A stretch of 64,000 nt of DNA from Thozetella sp. PMI_491 (Eukaryota > Ascomycota > Sordariomycetes > Chaetosphaeriales > Chaetosphaeriaceae). The stretch spans positions 496,001-560,000 of the forward strand of contig MU270055.1 in NCBI GenBank assembly GCA_021432635.1, given 5' to 3'. The position numbers were made by a program, and so were the translations under genes. Every line of letters starts with the position of its first letter. Positions within the stretch are counted from its first letter, which is position 1. The notes beneath the pieces were generated by a model. That model ran no database searches, was not told where the DNA came from, and was given only the letters and a program-made list of their open reading frames with translations. Below are positions 35,149 to 47,346 of the stretch, in pieces.

Positions 35149-38100
35149 CTCGATCTCGGTCTCGAGCCCAGGCTCTTTCTAAAAAATAAATCCCTTGCCC
35201 TCGGCGATTCCAGTCGCTTCCAAGCAATCCAGTGGCGTGTTTCTTTTCAACAGAATATACAGACGAAGCGTAAGGGCGAGGAGAAATGCGAAAGAAAAAG
35301 AAAATAGGCCTCTGGGGCCGTCTAGGTCATGACGATGTCATGAAAAAAAAAAGGAGTAAACGCTGGAAAAGGGGGAGGAGAAGGGAAGTTTCCCACCAGG
35401 GAACAACAATACGAAGACGTGTATCACGGCTAAAGAGACAGCCAAACACTGTTCATGATGCGGATGAATTGGTGAAAATCACTCGGGAGGGGGAGGAGGG
35501 TGGAAAGGGTAGGGTAGAAAGATGGGTGCGCCAAATGTGTGAGAGCGTGACTGAGAGGACACTGGTGTCCACTCCTCCCCTCCTTCATCGTCTCCCCGGC
35601 TGGAACCGTCAAGGCTCAAGGCTTGGCACGACCGCGGACCATGATCCTCGCCGGCGCCGCCTGTGGTGACGGCAGGGGAAACGGTGGGCTCTGAGACCCT
35701 GCGCAAGCATTGATGCTGGTTGTGGCAGCATGAAGTTGAAGGCTGTTTGATGGGTGGGAATGGCGGGCCCGGATTGGCCAATCGACCAGGGATGGGGAGG
35801 GGACGTCCAAGTGAGACACACTGGCAGCCGTGAGGCTCAACGTGAGGAGCGCTAGTCGGACCGGGGTGCCCCTCGTCGCTTAGATTGGTAACCCTTGTCC
35901 TGTGACACTCCTGAGGCACCAAAATCCCCGAGGGTTTGTCTCCTGAGAAATGGCCGTCTCTCCCGACCAGGTCTACCTCGACGTTTTCCAGAACGGATTA
36001 CGGATTACGGATACTATCGGTAGGGACAAGCGACACTCCCAAGGAAAGCAGTGGCCACTCCTTGTGTCGAGATGCAAATGGCGGGGAACGGTGCGACAAC
36101 GGCATCACGGTCCTGCCTGGAAGCATCTTACGCCTCTTTGTTGCCATTCATTCGTTTCCTGTTCCTAGATCGCACGCGCTGCCAATGTAATTGCAGTTAC
36201 AGTAGCGACGCTACTTTCCCCCCTCTCCTCCTTTCCCTCCTGGCTCCTCTCCACCGTGCGCCGCACGCCCTGTGCGGTCTCTAATTAAGTTTGAAGCATG
36301 GCGTGCATATTGGCGCTGTAACTGTGAGACCTCTGTGCTTTGACGCTGGAGGGCGCAGGAGGGAGGACAACGACGGGGACAGTAACGGGAGCAAGAAATA
36401 GAAACGGAAACAAGAAACCGGAGCAGGCATCGGGACACTACCGATCTGCGGGCGGGGACTACTGGTATTCCGTCAACATCAATATGGAGATCCAGCGAGC
36501 TTTAATTAGAAAGTAAGGTTGTTCCAGGAGCTGCGACTCAGAGGTCAAGAAAGGTTTAGACACCCCAAGAAACTCCTAATCCACTCGCCGCTGGCCCGAG
36601 GGATAGTCCAGCCCACGATAGCTAAGTTCTAGGCACGACTTTGGAGGGAGTCTGGTGCCGAGGCAGTGCCATTGCGCAGGCGCAATAGCTATTTGCCTCC
36701 TGTGGCCGGCTGTAGGTAAAATCAACTTAGAATAGTTGCTAGCTGTGGATAGGCCTACATAGGAGACGTCTTTCGCCGCAGCGGGCCCAGCAGGCGGGAT
36801 CTGCCCTGGAACGGGCGCCGCCAACCGCCAAGATGCTTAGTCGGCGGCACACCTCCCCAGGGGCGTTCGCGACCGCCGATCAGAAACGGTGCCAAGAGTG
36901 TTCGTCTCTCCCCAGCATCCTGGCAGTGTCTGACAGCTTGGCCCCGCTTCCTCTCTCCACGGCTTGACACACACGATGGATTCTGTCACACGCCAGGTCC
37001 TCACTAACTCCGGTGCAGTGGCAGGCCAAGGACATCCCGATGCACACACCATGTCGAGAGGAGGCCACGTGAGAAAGGCGGGAAGGAGAGGGCGAGATGC
37101 CCAGAACCAGATGCACAAAGCGTTCAGAGTGTTTAGATCCTAAACGCTCGCAGCCGTAATACTTCAGTCGACGACTGCTTGGGGCGTCTCCTTCCACGCC
37201 CCAGGTCACCATCATGTAGACTAACTAGACATAAACGGAGGGCCTAGGTTATAGGAGGGGAGGGGAGGTGGTTCCCCCGGGTTTCAACGCTTTCCAGAAG
37301 CCAGGCAAGTTTGGTAGGCCTGGCCGAGGCGAGGTAACCTAAAGGCAAATAGAGTCCGCGGACTCTGGTCGATCCGGCGGTGGGATGCCACCTACCCAGG
37401 CGGTTTGCATAGATGGGGTCAGCTTGTTTGTTTGCTCCGTGCCAGATCTACGGCACATCAAACACCGGAAAGAGGACCCAACTCTATCTGCTTGGAGCAC
37501 CCGGCGCTAGGTTTGCGGAGGCAGGCCAGCGAGCGCAGTTGCCATTGCGTGCGACGATGATCCTAGAGTTTGTAGTTCATGGCAAGACGAGATAAGACAG
37601 GTGTCAAAAAAATTCTTCTTGGCGATGTGGTGTGGGATATTGTTCGAGTTTGCATACGGGACGAGATGTTGCGACCACGGCGGCCGGAGAGACACACCGG
37701 ATGGCGGAAATGGGCAGCAAAAGAAAAAAAAAGAAAAAAAAAGAGCAAGACTAACCAAATTCATGCTGCGGTTGCCCGTGCCCGCCCAGAGCTCTGAGCC
37801 CACAGTTTATGGACTTGCCTAGCTGTATACTACGTTGTATAATAACGGTTTGCGCTTGGGTGGTGCCGAAGAGAGTTGACAACGCTCGGCCGCTCGCCTC
37901 GCAACATCTCAGACAAGGGCCTGGCGTTGAAACAGCAGACATAACCGGGAACCGGTTCTGGCAGGTGCGTGGCACCCAAACCTCGAATATGTGGCAAGGA
38001 GCTACGGATAGTTTGTTGGAAGAGCTCTGACAGGAGGCACAGGCTCGGAGGAGGAGGAAGAGGGGGAAGGGGAACCCCCAAAATAATATAATTTTCTTTT

Positions 38101-38545
38101 TTATTTATCTTGCTTGTCTTGTTTGTGTTGTGTCTTCGGGGGCGACCAGCGACGATACAAGATTGTAGCTTGCTGTTTGCTTTGCTCTGCTGGCTAAAAA
38201 GGGGTACCGAATTAAATGTGAGGGATCCACGACTGTGGTCTTTGCTAGGATGCACGGGCGGGTGGAATCTATAAGCGGGGTTAGGGGGAAGGGGAGGGAG
38301 AAGAGAAGGAGGGGGGGGGGGGTAGAAGCGGGCACACGCCAACAGCGGGCCGACCGGGACCTTGCAGGAAGACGGCTCACCGTCATTCTCCTCTGGTCCC
38401 TGGTGGCTGGGTCATCCAAGGTACTGCAGTGAGAGACTGCGAGAAAGAGGGAGCCGAAGGGAAATAGAAACAGGGCAACCTCAACGGCTAGGAGACACAC
38501 ATACTACAACAGGCGCCGTCGTCGAGTCCAGCCGCCGCCAAAACC
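35149..38545. other. Intergenic between divergent genes
   Basis: Holds the promoters of the membrane-protein gene (-) and the unknown gene at 38546 (+). No supported gene in 3.4 kb. Small items: a CGGATTA heptamer repeated at 35994-36007, a 16-bp perfect palindrome (37351-37366), A-rich stretches (37720-37745) and a G12 run (38311-38322). Confidence 0.6.
37351..37366. repeat. 16-bp perfect palindrome
   Basis: AGAGTCCGCGGACTCT reads the same on both strands. Its CCG/CGG core resembles paired sites bound by Zn2Cys6 transcription factors, but it lies 1.2 kb from the nearest start codon. No function can be assigned. Confidence 0.6.
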
Positions 38546-40866
38546 ATGTTTGGCAACCTGGCACACCTGAGTAAGTTTGGTCCTTCCTTCTTCTCCCCCA
38601 TCTCTTCTTCCTCTTTCCTGGCCCCTTCCCTCGTCCGAACCGGGCGGCCATCGTGGTCTTGCCACGCCACAAAAAATCATTTCCTCGGTCCCGCCTTGGT
38701 TTCCGCCTCGTCTGGATGGGTGCAAGCCCAACTCGTCGACCTTTCGCGCCGCCAAACGTTCCCACTGCTACCGGCCCGCCGGGGAGGGGCGGAACCCAGG
38801 CGAGCGGTGCCGAGATGGTGTGCACCGGCCGAGTGGCATTCGCCTCTGCTCCCCTCCTTTCCCTCAGAGTGCTGCTGCCCATGGCTCCCTAGTTGTGGTT
38901 ACTGCTGCTCCGCTCCAGGCGTGCCCTCCCGCATGCGGCTTTGACCTGCGCCCTGCTACAATGCGGGAGCTTAGTTCTTGACCGGGTCCGCCTCTTCCCG
39001 GCGCCGGTCCCTGTATGATCGTCTCGCCTTACTTCGGGCAGCCAGTGGCAACCTCCCGCACCCCACGAGGCTGCTTAGGTCATTGTCTAACCCACCGACC
39101 CTACGTTCTAACCCAGACGCGCTGCAGTACCGGTGGCGCCGCCAACGGAGCCGCCCAAGGATGTTCCGCCGCCGACTCCGGTGAACTTTCCTCAGTGTCG
39201 GCCCGTGGTCCGGCCCGAGGGCAACGGGGCGACCGGGGCGACCGGGGCGACCGGGGAACCCAAGCCCGACAAGCACCTAGCTGCACTACTACAGAGCATC
39301 TTTCGGCCTACCGAGCTAACCATGGCCCACTTTGAGGCGCTGGGTGTCCATGTCGTCCCCGATGCTGCGCCGGCCGACCTCGTGCCGGACCCGGCCTACA
39401 TACCGGACTTTGCCGCCTGGGCCGCCCTGGACCCCGACGCAGCTCACCTAGCCAATGAAAGCACCCGGAGGCCATTGAACAATGGCAATCTCTCGCCTGG
39501 GTGCCAGATCTACCTCGACCGGCGGCGTGAGCTTACGATCGCGAACTCGGACGCGTTCCGGACTGTCCGGAGAGTGCCACCGCCAAAGGGCAAGTCGCAG
39601 GCACGGCTAGGTAATTCGTTTGAGTTCTACCGCCACCTCGACCTGTTCTCCAGCTTCTGGGAGGATACCTCCAAGCCCAAGCCGTCCAGTCGTCGCCAGG
39701 ATGAAGGGGAGAGCAAAGAGGCCAGCGGCGACCCGGAGGAATACAAGTACTACCGAACGAGCTCGGGAAACCAGATGCCGTCCGAATACCGCCAGAACAT
39801 CACCAGTGCCTTCCTGAAGCTCGTGGCCTACGACTTTGGCTGCAATGTTTCAGCCTCCCGCGTCGAGCCGAGACTGTATATGACATACCATGTCCCCGAC
39901 CCCTCCCCGGGCTCATCGCCCCGCCGCTCCTCTTACTTTTCCTCTGCCTGCTCGTTCGTCTTCCGTACGCCCCAGACCCGTGAGGCCGCCCGAGCCGGCC
40001 TCGTTGAAGGTCCTCTGGCGGCGGTGAGTGCGCGACACATCACCTCCTTCCCCCCATCCCGCCCCGCTCCTTCCCCACCAACGCTGTCTGGTGTACCGGC
40101 TGCGGCACCCACGGTGACACCTGGAGACCTGTCGGGGGAGAAGGACTCGGCGATAGACCTGGCGCGGGAGCTTATTGCGGCCCTTGTCACCGCCCAACAC
40201 CGCTCCCGCCAGAACCAGACGGAGAAGCGCATCGGCGAAGGCGAGTGGTGGGCTACCAAGCGACGGTGGGGCGGGGGCCCCGGGGGCCCCATCGGCCGTG
40301 AGGTAGAGATGCAAGCCAGCGCCGACACAGCGGTCGGCGACAAGGATACCCTACCTCTCGAGGCGGCTCCGGCTCCAGCTCCAGCTGCCCCGGCTCCCCA
40401 AGAGTGGGCTCCGAGACGGCCCTCTGCCCGCTTCCTGCCCCCTCACCCGTCCAGCAGCAAGAGCTCCAAGCGGCTCAAAAAGTCGGGAAACCTGCCCATG
40501 TATGACAACTACCGCCTCGTGCGGCCGCCTGCCTCCGCGTGGGATCCCAAGGCGAAGTACGAGGCCATCGGGCGGGCCCAGGGAGTAGACTACGACGACG
40601 TGTTTCTGTTCAGCTCGCTGTTTCACCACATTGCAGTGATGCGCGTTCGCGTGCCAGACCGGCTCCTGCAGGTTCTAGAAGGGGCAGAGGACAGTAGCTC
40701 CGTTCGAAGCTGGGGGAAACTCGAGATGCAGCGGAGCCGCTGGTTTGATCTCTTTAAGAGCGATGATCGCGTGGCCGCCATGGAACTTGTCTGGAGTATC
40801 ATGGCATATTTGATGCGCAAGGTCGAAGAAGCCAAAGGCCAAGATGTTGACATGTCCAACGCATAA
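38546..40866 (+). CDS. Conserved-looking fungal protein of unknown function
   Basis: I do not recognise this family. Best model: a 25-nt first exon (38546-38570; MFGNLAHL), a 557-nt intron (GTAAGT...GCAG, 38571-39127) and exon 39128-40866, giving 587 aa. The large open frame has no ATG near its beginning: its first start-like codon, at 39133, is GTG. The upstream ATG with a good context (AAACC before it) and a strong donor joins it in frame. The N terminus is Pro-rich with a GATGATGATGE stretch coded by three 9-bp repeats. An ordered core spans about residues 60-295, with EFYRHLDLFSSFW and YRQNITSAFLKLVAYDFGCNVSASRVEP. A variable Pro/Ala-rich linker (300-445) follows. A second helical block (about 460-575) includes VFLFSSLFHHIAVMRVRVPD. 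No signal peptide, TM segment or catalytic motif is visible. Purifying-type composition and frame length support a real gene. Confidence 0.75.
39226..39257 (+). repeat. 9-bp tandem repeat in coding exon
   Basis: GGGGCGACC is repeated three times with a partial fourth copy. It is in frame and codes Gly-Ala-Thr triplets near the N terminus of the unknown protein. Length variation would stay in frame. Confidence 0.8.
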
Positions 40867-43800
40867 AGTCCCACGCCTTTTCTCATAGGCGGGTGGGGAG
40901 GTGGGAAGGGATCACAGATCTCGTTGCACGCCATTGAGGACAGGCGTCAAGCTTAGGCACGAGGACCCCTGCTGAGGACTACATAAGAGAGCATATAGCA
41001 AATCGTAATGAGGACATCTACATCACTCTCTGTCTATGGAAATTTTACATCTAGTGGCACGGTTTCGGGAAAGACCATGGATTGTGAGTATGGGTCCGCT
41101 AAAGACCAGGAGGGCCTCACTTGATGCTAGTGCAACTGACGGCAAGCAGTAGGACCCAAGGCTGCGTAGCACGGCGCGCTGTGGCAGCTAAAAGATGGCT
41201 ATGCTTGCTATAAGGGACACTCTGGCTCGAACGGGAAGGTGTCCGTCCCTAGGGGAGACTCATTCGGACGCACCGTGCACGCCGCATAGTTGGCTCGCCG
41301 CATACGGCCATCGTGGCTGACGTCAAAACGGCCTCTAGCCTGGACGGAGGAAGCAACCGTTTACATCCTCCCACGATCCTAAGGCTGGAACGACCCAAGG
41401 GAGTGGGCGACCACTCGTGAACCTGCATACCCGCGTCAGCCCTAGATAAAGTTAGTCGTCTGCAGATGGATCTCGGGGATCGCCTCCAAGAATAGTGGGC
41501 GGCCCCATGGCACCGCCTCTCGGCCACCGCCCCCCCCCTCTTGGGTGCGAGCCCACACCTCCTCGCAGACGCCAGAGCCACGGTGCTGGGAGCTGTGAGA
41601 GCACAGCCGATACCGATGAGGAGGAAAGGAGGCGGGGAGGGCTTCCGGCGCCCGATCTTACAACGATGCTGAGGTCCGGAGGCGGCCCGGGCGGCGGGGG
41701 CGGCGGCGGGATTGTGCAATGGACGGAGATAGCCGATGGCTGAGCTCGATGCCTCACTCGCTGACGGGTGCTCTATACTCTCGGTGATACCTTCTCCCTG
41801 CGGTCCTGGAGCCGACCATCCAACGAAACACACAGAAGAGCGGGCGTAGTACACGAGAACAGTTGGGTCTGGCTGGTACAGCCACCCGGGGTAGCGGTAT
41901 GCTATTGCTCAGATAGCCGCGCCTCCTCCATGGCCTGATGGCGGTCAGGGCGAGCCGGAGAAGCAATATTCTTCGCTCGCACCGGCCTTGTCTCAACGGT
42001 CGCGGATGCGGACTAGCGCACCTAAGCCCTACCAAGCTGAGATGGGCATTGTGCGCCGTCAAGCAGGCGTCGCCGGTGTGACGTTCCACTGGCGACGCCG
42101 ACCCGGCGACTAGCAAGGTCAAGGCCGGCTTGCCATACATAGTCCACGGACCAGCCCACCGGCCAAGGGTAGGGAGGGATGGGCCATAGGGCTGAGGATC
42201 CTGTCGGCCGTGGTAAGACGGCAGTTTGTGCTGATGGCAAACGTCTCTTGCTGTCAGCTTGGCGTGACGATGGCGCATCTGTCTAGTCCAGTGGCGTTAG
42301 CTAACCTTGGGCCTGTTGCAACTCTGGGGAGGCAGGGCAGCAGCAGACATACATAGGGCCCGGAGGTAGGCCCTTCTTCATTCGTCCCCGTGTGGATGCG
42401 GGTGTGCACGAGACAGCTATATTACCACAGATCTAAACGAATGGCTCGGGCGATTCCGGCGCTGGTCGCGGCCGACGTAGGGTAGCAACTGGGGCAGATG
42501 GAATAGCAAATCCGATCGATATTCATGCGCCTCCCTCCAATCCGTGCCACCAGCGTGAGGTCTGCTGTGATATTGGACTCTCGAAGTGAGCTGTCAACGT
42601 CGCGCAGTCACCCCTCCCTCTCGTCCCTCCCTGGAAGTGCCAAGCCCGACCTAAGCCTGGTCTGGGGGGTCCCCTGTTCGTTCGCTGGCCTGCCATAGCT
42701 GGGGGTCGGTAGGCGAAAGGGGGCACTTCAGCACACAACAGGCACGCCACAGACTGGAAGTTAAGCGCTCAGCCAATGATAGGACAGCGCCTACGTCCGG
42801 AGCTACCCGGTTTGGGACGGGTGCATATCTGGGGCATACGTAGTGACAGCCCACCGTCTCGACTGTCGTGCGCGACAAAATGACGGAATAATAGCAGAAC
42901 GGGCAGGGCGGGAGGAACGGTACCATGCGCACTCCCCGTCTCCCTCGGCCGCCCTCTCTCTGCATCGCCCTCTGTCTCTGCCTCCCCTCCCCCCCATTAG
43001 CCTCCCATTTTCACCGGACCCTGTCACTACACGTGGCCCGGTCCGCTAGCTTCGGGTGCTGGGGGGAGGGGCCTCTGGCCCGTCTGGGTCCTCTTGATGC
43101 TGGCGGAGTGCATGCGGGCCGTCCGTATTCCGCACCTATGGGGGACCTCGCCTGGCGGTGCTTGGCGCCGGATAAGGCGGCCGGCCTTGTCGACGGCACT
43201 GTCCCTGTGTCTCGAAAAAAAAAAGTGCCCCTCCCTTTTCGGAAAGCGAATCGCCTCGAGGCGGCCGGAGTGGAACAGCCGCCTTGTGCACCTTCCTGCC
43301 CTTTCTGCCGTCCTCGAAGCTGCCGATTCTGACCAGGCCCGCCCTAGTCACCCGCCCAGGCGGCATAGCCTATGCATCATGCACTACTATACAGGCAGGC
43401 TGCTTAGGTACATAGCTGGTATACGCACCGCATGTCTGCAGCAGTACTGTAGGGTACTGTGGAGAGTACTGTATGTACGTGGGACACCACTGCATGCCCG
43501 ATGAGACGGGGTCTCCGTCGCAGGCGCGCTCTTGCATGCTGGAAGGGTGCTGAAAGAGGTGGGTGCTGACGGTGTGCTGCTGAAAGGATGCCTACCTTTT
43601 CGATAAGGTTCGAGGAAAAGAGGCCGGGGTTGAGAAACGAATTGCGTATTGTGTCGGCGAGCAGCCAGCAGCAGGTCGCCGACGGGCAGTTTCGTGGGGA
43701 AATTGCTAGCCTCGCTTCTGGGTCCTGATAGGCCGGCGCGGGACCTCGCGGGCGACGTTTTCAGCTCTGCAGGTCTCAGAAATCAATGTCTTTGATGAGG

Positions 43801-45403
43801 AGCGTCAGCCGCACCGTCCGGACGGCACTGTAGCTCTTCTCCTTCTCGGGCTCGGGGCGGCCCAACACGTGGGGGAAGGGGCCTCCCCTCCTCCCACCCC
43901 CTAGGTCTCCCTGGTCTGAAGTGGCACTTTGACAGGTGGACAACGCACAACGCCGGATGACAGCGAGCGCGAGGCGCCCGGGAGAGAGCAGGAGAGACAG
44001 GGACACCCAGGGCCCCGGCAGGGACCATACGGAGCATCGTGGAGCATGGAGAGAGGGGCGGTGCCAAGTACAGCTACTACTGGACTGCTACTGGACATCG
44101 CTGCGTCGTGTCGTTCGCTGCGCCGCCGGCGACGGGGCCACAGTCGTAGCTAGGGGGTAGCAACAGCAACGTCCCAAAAGGACGCAGCGCCAATGCACGT
44201 TGAGCCGATGATCTGTCGTTGGGTGAAGGTGCGCTCTGAAGAGCCACTCGGTAAATTAATGCTACGTCGTGAGCTGTATGTACAACCTGGCTGTTAGGTG
44301 GAGAAGAAGGTTTGGGACGCGCGCGCGAATCTGCTTCATTTTTATTATTATTTTTTTATTATTATTTCCCTTGTTGCTCGTAACACACCCTTTGCTGTGC
44401 AGGCAAGTCCCCTCGGCCCCGCTTTGCATATCTCGACCAACCCGGGGCCGCACGGGCGAGGATCAGATCAACAAGCTGCCCGGCTTCCCTCTCTACCCCC
44501 CAGTTCGCCTCTTGGCTCCTGGTCCTCTCTGGCCAATCAGGGCGTCTCTCAGCGATTTCTTTTATGGGGCACTTCCAGCACGAGCCCAATAACCCCACCA
44601 CGCTCTTCACCCAGCTCAACTTGTCTAGGCCCTCGTAGGCCCTCGCAGACCGACCAAGTCGCTCTCCACCTCCATCTGTCGTCTCTCCCATCATCGCATC
44701 GCGATATCCCATCCACCCTACCCCCTACCCTACCCTACCCTACCCTACCCTACCCTACCCCCATCCTCCAAGCCCCCGCCCCTCCCTGCATGCAGCTAAG
44801 CTGTATGTATTAGAACTTCCCGGCGGTCTCCCCTTGGAGCTAACTGTCCCGCTGTAGCCTCAGACCGCCGCGTCGGATCCCACCCCCAGGTATTGTACAA
44901 AGCCGAGCCCAGCTCGACCAAACGGTACTCGCCCGCAAAAGCTCTGCCTTGACGAGGCCCGCCTGCCATCCCGCTTCTCGCGTCTCGCCTTCTCGTCTCC
45001 CCTAACCCCTTTGGACCTCCCCCCCTCCTTCCCTCCCCTAAAAATATCAACATAAGGACCATTTGCTCCTCCGTTTCGGACGTGAGGCTTGATACCGTAC
45101 TCACTTTGGTCTGTCAGGGAGCCCATTAGTTCAACGCCTCCCCAATACGCCTGATACCTACCCTGGCGGCCCTGCCCTAGTAGCCCGTCGACGCATCGGC
45201 TTCTCCTTACCCGACACTTGTTCCCGCGCGACACGGTTATAAAAGACCCGCCCTCCTGGGACCCTTGATATCTCGTCGCTCACGAATACGGCAACCGTCC
45301 ACCCCTCCCCGAGTCACGTACTCTCCGCCTCCCGAGAGGCCTTCTTCGGCTCCTTGCCGGACAAGCGTCTTTCCTCCATTGCGTCTGAGACATCTGCGCA
45401 GCA
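40867..45403. other. 4.5 kb intergenic region upstream of the metacaspase
   Basis: No supported gene. It is mostly GC-rich unique sequence with a T/A-rich patch (44338-44368), a CCCTA pentamer array (44716-44757) and a long CT-rich stretch (44820-45400) that is the likely metacaspase promoter and leader. ORFs of 170-200 codons near 41.2-42.3 kb (-) are Pro/Arg/Ala-rich noise. Confidence 0.6.
44716..44757 (+). repeat. CCCTA pentanucleotide array
   Basis: Seven perfect contiguous CCCTA units (44723-44757) are preceded by one more at 44716. The unit resembles, but is one base shorter than, the TTAGGG telomere repeat of filamentous fungi, so this is an interstitial microsatellite. It lies about 650 bp before the metacaspase ATG. 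Confidence 0.9.
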
Positions 45404-47346
45404 ATGTCTGGCTACGGATACGGCCACGCGCCATCGCAGTACGGAGGCAGCTACTACCCGTATGGCATACCACCCTACTCTCCCTGCGTCGCCTCTCCGT
45501 GCGCGTTCTGCTGCTGACCCATCTCTTCTCGAGCAGCCCTCAGCCCCCTTATAATGGCTACCAGCAAGGTCCGCCGCCTCCCGGGCCCGGCTACGGATAC
45601 CATCAGCCTACCCCCCAGCCCTACGGCTACCAGCAGGTCTGTAGCCCAACCTCGAACCGGACGACGAGAACTGTGTCTAAACATCCCAACAGCCACCTCA
45701 AGGATATGGCCCTCCCCAGGGGCAATACGGCAGGCCTTGTAAGTCGTCCTCCTGGTCGTCCTCTGGCCGAAGAGCGAATGGCGAAGGGACGCTAATTGGG
45801 TTGCCTTTCGGGGTTCAGCGAGTTCAAATTACAGTCAAGGAGGCCACAATCCGCCCCCTCCTCCTCAAACGCCGCAGCACTTCGGGTATGGCGCCCCCCA
45901 GGGGTACGCCTTCCAGTATTCGCAGTGCACGGGTAGGCGGAAGGCCCTACTGATTGGCATCAACTACTTTGGCCAACGCGGCCAGCTCCGAGGGTGCATC
46001 AACGATGTTCGAAACATGTCGAGCTACCTGGTCGAGAACTTTGGCTACAAACGAGAAGACATGGTCATTCTCACAGACGATCAGCAGAATCCGATGAGCC
46101 AGCCTACCAAGCAGAACATCCTGCGAGCCATGCACTGGCTCGTCAAAGATGCCCGGCCCAACGACTCGCTCTTCTTCCACTACTCCGGTGAGCCAAGCTC
46201 CACCTAAAGCCCATTCTCCTTGTCCCAGAGTGGCGCCGCTAATGTTTTCCCTAGGCCATGGTGGCCAGACCAAAGACCTCGACGGAGATGAGGATGACGG
46301 CTACGATGAAGTCATCTACCCAGTTGATTTTCGCCATGTCGGGCATATCACAGACGACGAAATGCACAGAATCATGGTGCGGCCTTTGCAGAGCGGTGTG
46401 CGACTGACTGCAATCTTCGACTCGTGCCACTCGGGAACCGCCCTGGACCTCCCGTACATCTACTCCACACAAGGCATGCTCAAGGAGCCAAATTTGGCCA
46501 AGGAGGCTGGCCAAGGCCTTCTGGGTGTTATTTCGGCCTACAGCCATGGCGACTTGGGTGGCGTTGCCAACAACATCATGGGCTTCATCAAGAAGGCTAC
46601 TGGTGGCGACGATGCCCACGCCAGATCCTTGGCCACGAAGACGTCGCCAGCTGACGTTGTCATGCTCTCGGGGAGCAAGGATGACCAGACCTCGTTCGTA
46701 TACCCTTTCCTATCACCTTTGTTTCCCGTCACGTGTCCATGATATTTTGAGATTTTTATTTGATGGCGCCGTCTCCTTGGTCTCTTCTTTCCATCGGCCA
46801 CAGGGATATGGAAGGCTGGCCGAGACGCCCGATCTAGGAAGGGTATAGGAGTTCAGGAAAACACGAGGACATATCAATGAGCTCGCAAGAGCGACGTCTG
46901 TATTTAGCAATGCGGCATTCGTACGCCCTAGGTCCAAGGCGCATCCAGTTCTTATGGATGCGATCTTGGATCTGGGGCGACGAGTCACGTTCGGGGGCAG
47001 GCGGCTTGTTTTTCCTTCCACCTCCGCGCTTCGGGGCTCCCTCCCCGTCCGTTCTATTTTGGGGGCTGTCAGCTAACTAGCACCTCGCAGGGCTGATGCA
47101 ACGATTGCGTCCCAGGCGACTGGTGCCATGTCATGGGCTTTCATAACTGCCCTCAAGAAGAACCCGCAGCAGAGTTATGTACAGCTGCTGAACAGCATCC
47201 GGGATGAGCTGCAGACGAGATATACCCAGAAACCACAGCTTTCTTGTAGTCATCCTCTTGGTGAGGCGGCCTTTCTTGTAACAACATTCAAAGCGTGAGC
47301 GGATACTAACCCAACAGCAGACACGAACCTCTTGTTCGTGATGTAA
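45404..47346 (+). CDS. MCA1: Type I metacaspase
   Basis: Caspase-fold cysteine protease (C14B) cleaving after Arg/Lys, linked in fungi to ageing, stress, protein quality control and heterokaryon-type cell death. Seven exons: 45404-45459, 45537-45636, 45693-45738, 45819-46187, 46255-46693, 47091-47260 and 47321-47346, giving 401 aa. The prodomain (1-105) is rich in Pro, Gly, Gln and Tyr ([16 protein letters not shown]). The p20 region begins [11 protein letters not shown]. The catalytic dyad is His192 (SGHGG) and Cys248 (DSCHSGT). The acidic [10 protein letters not shown] loop and the DDQTSADAT substrate-pocket stretch are intact. The p10 region ends [12 protein letters not shown]. The prodomain introns are confirmed by restoring the PPQPPYNGY and PPQGYG repeats in frame. 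Unusual points: donor GTTCGT and a 397-nt intron between exons 5 and 6, and a tandem CAGCAG acceptor before the last exon. Confidence 0.95.

Noticed and set aside
34310-35182. 290-codon ORF (+) antisense to the membrane-protein gene
   Set aside because: Val/Leu/Ala strings that mirror the Ser/Thr/Ala codons of the real minus-strand gene.
39133-39135. GTG as start codon of the unknown 38.5-40.9 kb gene
   Set aside because: A nuclear fungal gene should start at ATG; an upstream ATG exon joins in frame with good splice signals.
41249-42278. Overlapping 174- and 201-codon ORFs (-)
   Set aside because: Pro/Arg/Ser-rich with no recognisable pattern.
44716-44757. Telomere or telomerase-RNA template
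   Set aside because: The unit is CCCTA, not CCCTAA, and the array is flanked by ordinary unique sequence.
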